This document shows, one piece after another, positions 1 through 6,489 of a stretch of 31,528 nucleotides of DNA. The stretch covers positions 1-31,528 of the forward strand of contig JAFGDP010000147.1 of assembly GCA_016932075.1 (NCBI GenBank). Direction: 5' to 3'. Source of the stretch: Chitinispirillaceae bacterium (GTDB taxonomy: Bacteria; Fibrobacterota; Chitinivibrionia; Chitinivibrionales; Chitinispirillaceae). Position 1 is the stretch's first letter. The number at the start of each line of letters is the position of its first letter. The notes below the pieces were generated by a model that did no database searches, was not told the origin of the DNA, and saw only the letters and a list, made by a program, of their open reading frames with translations. The translations under genes were made by a program, and so were the position numbers.

Positions 1-818
1 AAATCACCAGACGCATGGGATTCGTGAAAACGTGGTGGTGCGGCCACACCCTGCGCATCGCGGATGCGGTCATTGCGGTGAGCGCGTTCACCGGCCGCCG
101 GACCGCGGAGCTATTCCCGTATGTCGCAGGAAAAATCACGGTCATCCCCAATGGCGTGGATACCGCGCGCTTTCGGCCCGGCATTGACTCGGCCGCGCTG
201 CGCAGCCGCCTTGGACTGGGCGATCACAGGGTGCTCCTTACGCTCGCCCGCATCGTGGAGCGAAAAGGCCATGATCAGGTGATCCGGGCGCTTCCCGCAA
301 TTCTTCAAAAAGTCCCGGATCTCATGTACTGCATTGCAGGCGATCCGCAAGGAGGCTGCGTCGAAACGTTGAAGCGTCTTTCCGTACAGCTTCATGTCGA
401 AGACCATGTCCGTTTTTGCGGCTATGTTGAACCGGCCGATCTTCCCGCGTTCTACAATCTCTGCGACGCCTATATCATGCCTTCGAGGGAGATTCCTTCA
501 TCAGGCGACAGCGAAGGGTTCGGCATTACCTTTCTTGAGGCGAATGCCTGCGAAAAACCGGTGATCGGCGGCAATTCCGGCGGCGTGGCGGACGCGATCG
601 TTGCGGGCGAGACCGGGTTTCTCGTCGACCCGCTTAACCCCGCCGCCATCGCGGAAAAATCCATACTCCTGCTCACCAATGACTCGCTTGCACAGAAGCT
701 CGGCAGGCAGGGACGGGAAAGAATCGCGAAAGGATATACCTGGAGGGCAATTGTAGAAAAAATGATAAAACAGATCTTTTCTCACGGAGAGCACAGAGGA
801 CACGGAGAAAAACAATGA
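1..818 (+). CDS. GT4-family glycosyltransferase, N-terminus missing
   Basis: This is the C-terminal part of a GT-B fold retaining glycosyltransferase (GT4, Glycos_transf_1), which would transfer a sugar from a nucleotide donor to a glycan or lipid acceptor at the inner membrane. The frame is open from base 3 to the window edge, so the ATG at 15 is probably internal and the acceptor-binding domain lies outside. Visible are the end of the first domain (VIPNGVDTARFRPG), the donor-domain start (LLTLARIVERKGHDQ) and the EX7E-type segment EGFGITFLEANACEKPVIGG. The last 12 or so residues (SHGEHRGHGEKQ) are encoded by an inverted repeat of the neighbouring cassette, so the native C-terminus was probably altered. 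The stop overlaps the next start as ATGA. The acceptor is unknown; the polysaccharide genes at 9.4-12.4 kb lie on the other strand. Confidence 0.85.
   Translation, partial: ITRRMGFVKTWWCGHTLRIADAVIAVSAFTGRRTAELFPYVAGKITVIPNGVDTARFRPGIDSAALRSRLGLGDHRVLLTLARIVERKGHDQVIRALPAILQKVPDLMYCIAGDPQGGCVETLKRLSVQLHVEDHVRFCGYVEPADLPAFYNLCDAYIMPSREIPSSGDSEGFGITFLEANACEKPVIGGNSGGVADAIVAGETGFLVDPLNPAAIAEKSILLLTNDSLAQKLGRQGRERIAKGYTWRAIVEKMIKQIFSHGEHRGHGEKQ
778..808 (+). repeat. Left inverted repeat of the GxxExxY cassette
   Basis: A 31-bp sequence beginning TTTCTCACGGAGAGCACA matches the reverse complement of 1199-1229 at 28 of 31 positions. It is internally repetitive, with CACGGAGA occurring twice 18 bp apart. 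It encodes the tail of the upstream glycosyltransferase, and its inner end GGAGA (804-808) sits 6 bases before the ATG of the next gene, so the repeat supplies that gene's ribosome binding site. Confidence 0.85.
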
Positions 819-1195
819 ATGAAAATGAGATAGCGGAAAAAATTATTGGATTGGCAATTAAAGTACATTCCAATCTTGGTCCAGGATTGTTAGAAACCAT
901 TTATGAAAAAGCCCTGGCTTTTGAATTGCATCGAAACGGATTTCAAACAGATGTTCAGAAAGCGTTGCCGGTAATGTATGAGGGAATGGTATTTGACGAG
1001 GGCTATCGAGCAGACATCATTGTAAACAATCTTGTAATAATTGAGCTCAAATCGGTGAAATGTATTGATGATCTGCATATCAAACAATTATTAACCTATT
1101 TGCGGCTGTCTAATATGAAGCTGGGACTCATTATTAATTTTAATGAAATTATGCTTAAAAACGGCATACGACGAATTATTAACGGAACCATTTGA
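815..1195 (+). CDS. GxxExxY protein (PD-(D/E)XK nuclease-like)
   Basis: This 126-aa protein carries the family signature at residues 24-30 (GLLETIY, i.e. GxxExxY) and a PD-(D/E)XK-like core: D67 in YRADII, then E77-L-K79 in VIIELKS. The length is normal for the family (PDDEXK_3 / GxxExxY protein). The biochemical role is not established; nuclease activity is inferred from the core residues. The start is set by GGAGA 6 bases upstream. The gene is visibly AT-rich against its GC-rich left neighbour and fills the space between two inverted repeats almost exactly: the ATG lies 6 bases after the left repeat, and the TGA ends 3 bases before the right repeat. The tight fit suggests the gene and its repeats arrived together. 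Confidence 0.9.
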   Translation: MNENEIAEKIIGLAIKVHSNLGPGLLETIYEKALAFELHRNGFQTDVQKALPVMYEGMVFDEGYRADIIVNNLVIIELKSVKCIDDLHIKQLLTYLRLSNMKLGLIINFNEIMLKNGIRRIINGTI

Positions 1196-1198
1196 AAA

Positions 1199-1229
1199 TC
1201 TCCGTGGTCTTTGTGCTCTCCGTGAGAAA
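1199..1229 (-). repeat. Right inverted repeat of the GxxExxY cassette
   Basis: The reverse complement of this segment reads TTTCTCACGGAGAGCACA and continues to a second CACGGAGA, matching 778-808 at 28 of 31 positions. It begins 3 bases after the stop codon of the GxxExxY gene. I see no obvious target-site duplication outside the two repeats. Confidence 0.85.
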
Positions 1230-1394
1230 CCTGCTTTCGAAGTTGTTATACCGTCCCCTTTTGCCTTAATAATAATCCTGTGATATGAAGAGATGATTAA
1301 CAGCGAAATATTTTGGTGTTTCATTCATCAATTTGCTTTCTACATTCTGCAATTTTGGGAGCGGAACGCCCAGATTTATTATCCTTCATTCCAT

Positions 1395-1425
1395 AAAAAA
1401 CGCCCCGGATGGTTTTTCCAGGGCG
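1395..1425 (-). terminator. Rho-independent terminator of the 230-aa orphan gene
   Basis: Read on the minus strand, an 8-bp stem CGCCCTGG / CCGGGGCG (one G-U pair) closes a 9-base loop and is followed by six T. It lies about 35 bases after the stop codon of the gene ending at 1460, which is the expected position. Confidence 0.8.
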
Positions 1426-1459
1426 CTCATATTCTGTCGACAGTACCGCTCATAGGGTA

Positions 1460-2152
1460 TTACTTCCCTTCATCAGGGGTGGTTTCTCCTTTCTCGGTTG
1501 CAGTGGAAGGAGATAATTTGCTTCCCCCCTGCAGTTTGGGGAAAAGCCGGTTCGCGTTCTTCTTGCCGATCTCAAGGCAGGCCCTCAGAAACGACTCCCG
1601 GTATGCCCTGACAAACTGCTCACGCGCCATGCGCTCCTGGGTTTTGGCCTCCTCAAACGCGATGATGCCCGCGGTGAGTTCGGCCTCGGACGCGATGGCC
1701 GCTTCCAGCCTGGCTTCAAGGTCCGCAGCCATACCGCTTACGTTGTTTGAAGATTCCAGACCCTTGATCCGGGAAATGAGTTCGCGTACCAATCGCATTT
1801 CCTCATCCCGGCCCGCGTACACGATCTCGGAAACCGTGCGGTCAGGAAACACCTTGTCAATGACCGGTTCGTTCCAGTGCTCACGGTCATGCTTTTCGCA
1901 CGCCGCGTACACGTCTTTGACCGCGTCATCAACGTCGCCATTGCACTGGAGCACTATTTCGCGAGACATGCCAGCGTTGAAACGCTGCTTGTCCATCTCC
2001 AGGTGTTTTTTTTCCAGGTCTTCGAGGGCCTGGCCCGGCACTTCTGAAAACCGCTCCGCACCATTTCCCGCCCTGATGCAGAGGCAGATCAACGTCCGGC
2101 CCATATCCGTGAGCCGGTCCGTTGAGAAGGATGATCGTGGCATTTGTGCCAT
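1460..2152 (-). CDS. Unrecognised 230-aa coiled-coil protein
   Basis: I do not recognise a family. The protein has no signal peptide or membrane segment, so it is probably cytoplasmic. Its N-terminal third contains a short Cys-containing stretch (TLICLCIRAGNG). Residues 40-80 and roughly 130-190 are rich in Glu, Lys and Ala and look helical or coiled (LEDLEKKHLEMDK, LEARLEAAIASEAELTAG). The C-terminus is polar and low-complexity. The start is well supported: AAGGAGG lies 8 bases before the ATG, and a clear terminator follows. It is transcribed alone, next to the accessory stretch on its right. A host-specific or island-borne hypothetical gene is the safest reading. Confidence 0.7.
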   Translation of the reverse strand: MAQMPRSSFSTDRLTDMGRTLICLCIRAGNGAERFSEVPGQALEDLEKKHLEMDKQRFNAGMSREIVLQCNGDVDDAVKDVYAACEKHDREHWNEPVIDKVFPDRTVSEIVYAGRDEEMRLVRELISRIKGLESSNNVSGMAADLEARLEAAIASEAELTAGIIAFEEAKTQERMAREQFVRAYRESFLRACLEIGKKNANRLFPKLQGGSKLSPSTATEKGETTPDEGK

Positions 2153-2590
2153 GGATCGCCTCCTTTTTTTAAGGTTATTGGTTGTCCGGTTCTGTCCGGT
2201 TAGTATTAAGCGCTTTGCAACTTAACCAGACTATAGCCGGTGTCTGCATATATAACGTTTGAATATGTCAATTTATTACAGAATGTTTCAATTAAATGAA
2301 ATTAAGTTGACAAAACATTACTTCGTCAGTGTACATTACCATCGAGAGGATAATTGCAGGAGCGTTTTTTTCGCGCCAGATAATTTCCGATGCTTTTCGT
2401 GCTATGAACAGCGGTACGCAGGCATCTGATGCAAGCAATCCTGCCAGGGGATTAATAGGCAAAAAGGTTTCTTAATAGATCCAGATTAGAAACAGCGTTC
2501 ATATCATGTGAATGGTTACTACCACAAGAGAAATACCGGAAAAACTTCTCACCCTCCTTCTGCCAATGTTGAAATGCAAAACCACCCGGT
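2153..2590. other. Gene-free AT-rich interval
   Basis: No convincing coding region is visible. TTGACA hexamers occur on the minus strand (2266-2271) and the plus strand (2307-2312), but neither has a good -10 hexamer at 16-18 bases, so I do not call promoters. The upstream region of the 230-aa gene lies at the left end, and the right end runs into a degenerate copy of the tandem repeat. Confidence 0.5.
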
Positions 2591-3025
2591 TCAAGCGCCT
2601 CTGCAACTATGGCAGCGCGAAATCATAAACTCTTTTTACTATTTCCTCTCTTGCGCTGCGCAATTGGAACCTCTTTTTACCATTTCCAGAGTTGCGGCAC
2701 GTATCCAGAACATTTTTTTGCCCTTACCAGAGTTGTACCAGGCAAAAAGAAATCTTTTTACCCTCCGCAACTTTTGGAAATCAGGAACCGGCCGTCTTTT
2801 TGCCCTCTGCAGCTTTGGTAAAGGTCAAAAACAAATCTTTTTGCCCTCCGCAGCTTTCGGAAATCAGGAACCGCCCGTCTTTCTACCCTCCGCAACGTTG
2901 GTAATGGTCAAAAACAAATCTTTTTGCCCTCTGCAACTTTTGGAAATCAGGAACCGCCCGTCTTTTTGCCCTCTGCAGCTTTGGTAAAGGTGAAAAAGAA
3001 ATCTTTTTACCTTCTGCAACGCGAA
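2591..3025 (+). repeat. Tandem array of alternating 41- and 42-bp units
   Basis: About ten units each begin with TCTTTTT(G/A)CC, at 2631, 2672, 2713, 2753, 2795, 2836, 2878, 2919, 2961 and 3002 (the last partial). A degenerate copy precedes them from about 2591. From 2753 on, two unit types alternate strictly. Type A is 42 bp and ends GGAAATCAGGAACCGCCCGT. Type B is 41 bp and ends near GGTCAAAAACAAA. The higher-order period is therefore 83 bp. The first units (2631-2752) carry the core in the opposite orientation: TTTCCAGAGTTGCGG, against the reverse complement of CTGCAACTTTTGGAAA in later units. Spacers are absent, so this is not a CRISPR array. All plus-strand frames stay open for long stretches, but the period is not a multiple of three, which argues against a coding repeat. 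Confidence 0.85.
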
Positions 3026-3350
3026 AAAACGCTAAACAAGGCATTTTGACATTGTGTTCCATTTCGGACATCCGGAAAAAAGAGCTTTTAATAACCATTT
3101 CCAGTACAGATTATATTATGAAATCCAATTTTTACCCCAGCTTCAGCACGGCAGATTGGATTGATAAAACCGAATTTCTATTGTCAGAGCGGTTTGTTCC
3201 AATTAACGTTGGTTATGAACGGAGTAAGAACGGCACTTGAATTATCTAAAACAAAAAAGCTTTACTAAATTATTACAACGGCCCAACGCCGTTGCCAGCC
3301 AATAAGTGTGGGTGACAGTGATAGTCCGATACTACCATTTATGCATTCAA
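3026..3350. other. Gene-free interval before the toxin-antitoxin pair
   Basis: This is an AT-rich stretch with no convincing gene. A 64-codon open frame at 3046-3240 has no ribosome binding site or recognisable product. A perfect 7-bp hairpin CAACGGC / GCCGTTG with a 5-base loop lies at 3276-3294, without a T-tract. Confidence 0.4.
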
Positions 3351-3369
3351 ATAATTATATTATAATTAT
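3351..3369. promoter_or_regulatory. Perfect 19-bp dyad at the brnT start, candidate operator
   Basis: ATAATTATA T TATAATTAT is a perfect inverted repeat with 9-base arms around one central base. It touches the predicted brnT ATG (3368-3370). BrnA antitoxins autoregulate their own operon by binding near the promoter, so an operator role is plausible, but pure A/T dyads can arise by chance in AT-rich DNA. Confidence 0.4.
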
Positions 3370-3664
3370 GAAGGATATTTCCTTTCAGTGGAACCAAAAG
3401 AAAGCCATGTCAAACCTCAAAAAGCATGGAATTCATTTTGAAGAAGCCACAACCGTTTTTTATGATGACAATGCGAAAGAGTATTATGATCCCGATCATT
3501 CAGAAAACGAGAAACGATACATAATGCTTGGAATGTCCAGAAAATTACGAGTATTAATTGTATCGTATTGTTATCGAAAATCCGATGCAACAATTCGGAT
3601 AATTTCATCAAGAAAAGCAAACAACAAAGAAACGAGAAGCTATTTTGCAGGAGGACGATTATGA
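3368..3664 (+). CDS. brnT: BrnT family toxin
   Basis: This 98-aa protein matches the BrnT family of RelE-fold ribonuclease toxins, which cleave RNA and stop translation. Family hallmarks are visible in order: F6-x-W8 with following Lys, NLKKHGIHFEEATTVF (16-31), YDPDHSENEKRYIMLGMS (40-57), RVLIVSY (61-67) and IRIISSRKA (76-84). I chose the ATG at 3368 because the family begins a few residues before FxW. The frame also contains a GTG at 3308 and an ATG at 3341, and none has a good Shine-Dalgarno sequence. The stop overlaps the antitoxin start (ATGA), which couples translation of the pair. The order toxin then antitoxin is the usual one for this system. Confidence 0.9.
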   Translation: MKDISFQWNQKKAMSNLKKHGIHFEEATTVFYDDNAKEYYDPDHSENEKRYIMLGMSRKLRVLIVSYCYRKSDATIRIISSRKANNKETRSYFAGGRL

Positions 3665-3876
3665 GATCACACTATGATTTTCGTACAATGAAAAGCAGGA
3701 AAAATCCTTATGCCAAGAAATTAAAAAGGCAGATAACAATAAGGATTGGAATAAAAACGCTAGATTATTTTAGGGAAATGTCAGATGAGGTCGGCGTTCC
3801 ATATCAAAATTTGATTGATTCTTATCTTGCAGACTGCGCCTCTTCACACAGAAAACTTAAAACAAAATGGGCCTGA
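3661..3876 (+). CDS. brnA: BrnA family antitoxin
   Basis: This 71-aa protein matches the BrnA antitoxin family, which binds and neutralises BrnT and represses the shared promoter through a ribbon-helix-helix-like domain. The signature AKKLKRQITIRIGIKTLDYF followed by GVPYQNLIDSYLADCA (about residues 19-60) is intact. AGGAGG at 3649-3654 lies 6 bases before the ATG, a far better ribosome binding site than the toxin has, which would favour antitoxin excess. The ATG overlaps the brnT stop by four bases. The gene is AT-rich like brnT and unlike the core genes to its right, consistent with acquisition as a module. Confidence 0.9.
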   Translation: MRSHYDFRTMKSRKNPYAKKLKRQITIRIGIKTLDYFREMSDEVGVPYQNLIDSYLADCASSHRKLKTKWA

Positions 3877-3895
3877 AAAAGCCCCTATTATTTTA
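3869..3895 (+). terminator. Weak terminator-like hairpin after brnA
   Basis: GGGC / GCCC with an 8-base loop is followed by CTATTATTTT. The stem is short (4 bp) and begins inside the last brnA codons. Read from the other strand it could also serve the minus-strand operon ending at 3947. Confidence 0.3.
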
Positions 3896-3946
3896 AAACC
3901 GCATTATCAAAACGCTCAATCCGGACTGTCCCCTGCCGCGTTATCA

Positions 3947-5092
3947 TCAATTCTCCCTCCTTCTCCCCATCCTCTCAACAATCTCATCATACAACCCATT
4001 GATTCCCTCTTTGCCGCTCTGCAGGGGATGGCGGACCATGCGGCGGAATACTCCTTTCCCTCTTTGTTTCCCGATCTGCGCGACCAGGGGAAAATATTCA
4101 AAGGCCAGAAGCCCGGCGGTGAGCGTGTTCTGGCGGTTGGGGAACAGTTTGGAAAACAGGGAAAACAGCACGACATGAAACCTGAAGTGCATCAGTATGA
4201 AAGAGAGCTCGAGCCACACCCATAACCGGAGCCACTGTTGGACCGTGGCAATCACGCTTTCGTGGGTTAAAAACGACAGGTGCTCCAGCCGGGTCCCGTA
4301 GGGAAACACGAGATAAATGCAGCCGATGAATGCGAAGAGCGCCCAGAACCGGAGCAGGGGCGTAATAAAGAGCATAAGGGGACGCCGCAACAGCATGGCC
4401 ACGCTTAGCGCGGTCACGGCAGCGGCTGTGACAAGCGCGGGCGTGTTTGTTACAAAAACGAGAGCGATGCTGAAGGTGATTATGCCTACCGCCATCAGAT
4501 ACTCTTTCATGGCAACCCTCTGCTGCAGCCACTGCTGCGATTGCATGGCCGCGGCCTTGCTGCCGGCTTTTCGGTCGAGGATGTTTTTGACCGGAAGCGC
4601 CAGTGCGCCCACGACTGATCCGAACAGTATGGAGGCCAGTGCCATTAACGGAAGCTGGAAAAACACCCTGGTATTCGTTGTCATGAGGGCATAGACGGCA
4701 AAAAGTTGCCCTGCGTTATGGAACAGGGCGCCAAGCACGCCCAAGCCGACCATGCCGAGCAGGCCCCGTTTCCCGAACATATTCCAGAGCAGACCCATGA
4801 CTAACGTCGCGGCTATGCCGCCGCTCGCGGCGAGCGACAGGGAGACAAAGGAAAATCCGAAATAGCAGCCGGCGATCCATGTCCGCACCAGACTGAACAG
4901 AAGCGCGTCCATGGTGCCGTATTTAATAATCCAGATTAGGGTAACGGTATTGGCAAGCCCTGGTTTGAGCCAGGGAAAAAACGGCAGGCGCGGGATAAAA
5001 TATTCCACCGCGTTCAGGCCGACGGCCAGAAGAAGCAGGACGGTTTTTTCGGCCAGATCGCTCTCGCGGCTCGTGTTAGCGGGCGATTGCAT
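3947..5092 (-). CDS. Gx transporter family membrane protein with ECF-T-like C-terminal half
   Basis: This 381-aa polytopic inner-membrane protein has two parts. Residues 17-175 match the Gx / Hpre_diP_synt_I family, an ECF S-component-like domain, with the motif PWLKPGLANTVTL (40-52). Residues about 195-375 contain further membrane segments and a pattern (RRPLMLFITPLLRF, then RLWVWLELSFIL, then FEYFPLV) resembling ECF transporter T components. The T-like call is my inference. The frame opens further upstream, but the ATG at 5092 has AGGAG 5 bases before it and matches the family N-terminus; it overlaps the end of the NusG-II gene by 17 bases. Relatives next to NusG-II and ApbE proteins include EetB of extracellular electron transfer loci. 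The substrate is unknown. Confidence 0.8.
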   Translation of the reverse strand: MQSPANTSRESDLAEKTVLLLLAVGLNAVEYFIPRLPFFPWLKPGLANTVTLIWIIKYGTMDALLFSLVRTWIAGCYFGFSFVSLSLAASGGIAATLVMGLLWNMFGKRGLLGMVGLGVLGALFHNAGQLFAVYALMTTNTRVFFQLPLMALASILFGSVVGALALPVKNILDRKAGSKAAAMQSQQWLQQRVAMKEYLMAVGIITFSIALVFVTNTPALVTAAAVTALSVAMLLRRPLMLFITPLLRFWALFAFIGCIYLVFPYGTRLEHLSFLTHESVIATVQQWLRLWVWLELSFILMHFRFHVVLFSLFSKLFPNRQNTLTAGLLAFEYFPLVAQIGKQRGKGVFRRMVRHPLQSGKEGINGLYDEIVERMGRRREN

Positions 5093-5471
5093 CAATCTCC
5101 TCTCTGCCCCCTGCGGAAATTTCGATGAGAATATGGTTCGGCACGCACACGATCTGCTCAAAGGGCCTGCTGATCGGCGCGCTGTGACGGCAGATCTGGC
5201 GCGGGCAATTGGAGGAGTCGATACGAAGCGCGCCATGTTCAATCCGCGCCTTCATTCTTCCATTGGCGCCTTGTATGAAGAATTCCGCTGATGCAGAAAG
5301 CGGATAGTGCGCAACGACGGTGTTGTCGCGGTACACCGTAGCCGTTGCCGGAGCATGCGATGCGGTGATGGGAATAAATGCGATCCCGGCGCACAGAAGG
5401 AGCGCCATCACCACCGCGTCAAGCGGCGCAAGGCTCCTGGGACGTTGGCGACCGGCCTGGTTTTTAGGCAT
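5076..5471 (-). CDS. NusG domain II-containing membrane-anchored protein (EetA-like)
   Basis: This 131-aa protein has an N-terminal membrane anchor (LDAVVMALLLCAGIAFIPI, about residues 17-35) and an extracytoplasmic NusG domain II. The domain shows the typical SNCPRQICRHSAP segment and then IVCVPNHILIEI, with the conserved Cys residues. Despite the domain name this is not the transcription factor NusG. The family sits beside Gx-family proteins and ApbE, and includes EetA of flavin-based electron transfer loci; the biochemical role is undefined. The ATG at 5471 lies one base after the ApbE stop, indicating translational coupling. A longer open frame upstream runs inside apbE and is not used. 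Confidence 0.8.
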   Translation of the reverse strand: MPKNQAGRQRPRSLAPLDAVVMALLLCAGIAFIPITASHAPATATVYRDNTVVAHYPLSASAEFFIQGANGRMKARIEHGALRIDSSNCPRQICRHSAPISRPFEQIVCVPNHILIEISAGGREEIDAIAR

Positions 5472-5472
5472 A

Positions 5473-6489
5473 TTATTTCCAGATGATACGGTTTTTCCAT
5501 CCGCTGCTGACAAACGCCCTGCCGAGGCTGTCAACCACCACGCATTCAAGACGCGGCCGCGCATTAACGAAACAGAGAATGGAATCCGCGGGGCGTGCAA
5601 AGAGGCCGGTACTGAGGATATCGGCTTCGACGGGGTCCATCGACCAGATGGTCAGGCTCTGATTGCGGCCGCAGGGACGGCCCGTGTGCGGATCAAACAG
5701 GTGATGGTATCGCGTACCGCCTTCCATATAGTACCGTTCATAATCACCGCTCGTGACAACGCTTCCGCTGTCAAGCGCCAGGGCGGCCAGAAGCGCGCCC
5801 TGCTTCCGCGGATGCTGGATGCCGATATACCATGCGGTGCCGTCCGGTTTTTTTCCCGACGATACGATATCGCCGCCGGCGGCGATAAGGAAATCCGCCA
5901 TCCCCTGTCGCTGAAGCAGGCGCGCCGATGCGCGGAGCGCGGCTCCCTTTGCCACCCCGCCCACATCCACGGCGATACGCGGGTCGTGTATGATAATGGT
6001 GTCGCGGGTCGCGGTAAGGCCAATCTTCGTATAGGATACGCACCTGAGCACTGAATCCAGTTCGTGCCGGGAGGGAATATGCAGCGCCGTATCCTGCTCG
6101 CCGAATCCCCAGAGCTCCTTTACCGGAAATATTGAAAGGTCAAAATCGCCGTCAAGCGTATCGCCGAAACGCAGGGCGCGCTCGACCATAAAAGCAAGGT
6201 CTGACGAAAGGGGCAGGGCTTTGGAACGACGGTTGTTGATGCGCAACACTTCCGATGCCGGCGTGGTCTGGGAAAAACGGATTTCCCAGCTTGAAAAAAG
6301 CGAATCAAGCTGCCGCCACAGCAGTGCACAGCGGTCTTCCTCTCTCTTTTCACCGGCAATGGTCACCTCAATGACCGTATCCATGCGGTAAAAAACCTGT
6401 TTCGCACGATGACCGCGGCCGCACCAGCAAAAAAACATGCTGAGCGTAAGGAGAAGAAGGAAAGCGGATGGGCGCAGTTGACGCATCAT
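5473..6489 (-). CDS. apbE: FAD:protein FMN transferase, ApbE family
   Basis: This 338-aa protein is an exported Mg-dependent enzyme that attaches FMN from FAD to Thr/Ser of target proteins. It has an N-terminal hydrophobic signal segment ending in a Cys-rich stretch (LTLSMFFCWCG), so it may be a lipoprotein, although the lipobox is not canonical. Family motifs are present: ELWGFGE, AVDVGGVAKGAALR, AAGGDIVSSG, SVVTSGDYERY, HHLFDPHTGRP and the C-terminal PVEADILSTGLF with the metal-binding Asp. The start overlaps the nadA stop as ATGA, and the stop is one base from the NusG-II start. No obvious flavinylated FMN_bind substrate is encoded in the window, so the target must lie elsewhere. Confidence 0.93.
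   Translation of the reverse strand: MMRQLRPSAFLLLLTLSMFFCWCGRGHRAKQVFYRMDTVIEVTIAGEKREEDRCALLWRQLDSLFSSWEIRFSQTTPASEVLRINNRRSKALPLSSDLAFMVERALRFGDTLDGDFDLSIFPVKELWGFGEQDTALHIPSRHELDSVLRCVSYTKIGLTATRDTIIIHDPRIAVDVGGVAKGAALRASARLLQRQGMADFLIAAGGDIVSSGKKPDGTAWYIGIQHPRKQGALLAALALDSGSVVTSGDYERYYMEGGTRYHHLFDPHTGRPCGRNQSLTIWSMDPVEADILSTGLFARPADSILCFVNARPRLECVVVDSLGRAFVSSGWKNRIIWK

Noticed and set aside
1293..2225. Long plus-strand open frame (310 codons) covering the orphan gene
   Set aside because: It lies antisense to the 230-aa gene, which has a strong ribosome binding site and a terminator; the plus-strand product is Ser/Arg-rich shadow sequence.
2266..2312. Divergent TTGACA promoters in the gene-free interval
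   Set aside because: Both -35-like hexamers lack an acceptable -10 hexamer at 16-18 bases.
2591..3025. CRISPR array
   Set aside because: The units are directly adjacent with no unique spacers, the unit types alternate, and no cas gene is present.
3046..3240. 64-codon plus-strand frame before brnT
   Set aside because: It has no ribosome binding site, no recognisable product, and partly follows the repeat array.
3276..3300. Integron attC-like site (GCCCAAC next to a CAACGGC/GCCGTTG hairpin) beside the toxin-antitoxin genes
   Set aside because: Only one half resembles the RYYYAAC core; no matching GTTRRRY partner or second site around the pair is visible, and there is no integrase.
5320..6054. 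244-codon plus-strand frame opposite apbE
   Set aside because: It is the shadow of a clear ApbE gene with all family motifs on the minus strand.
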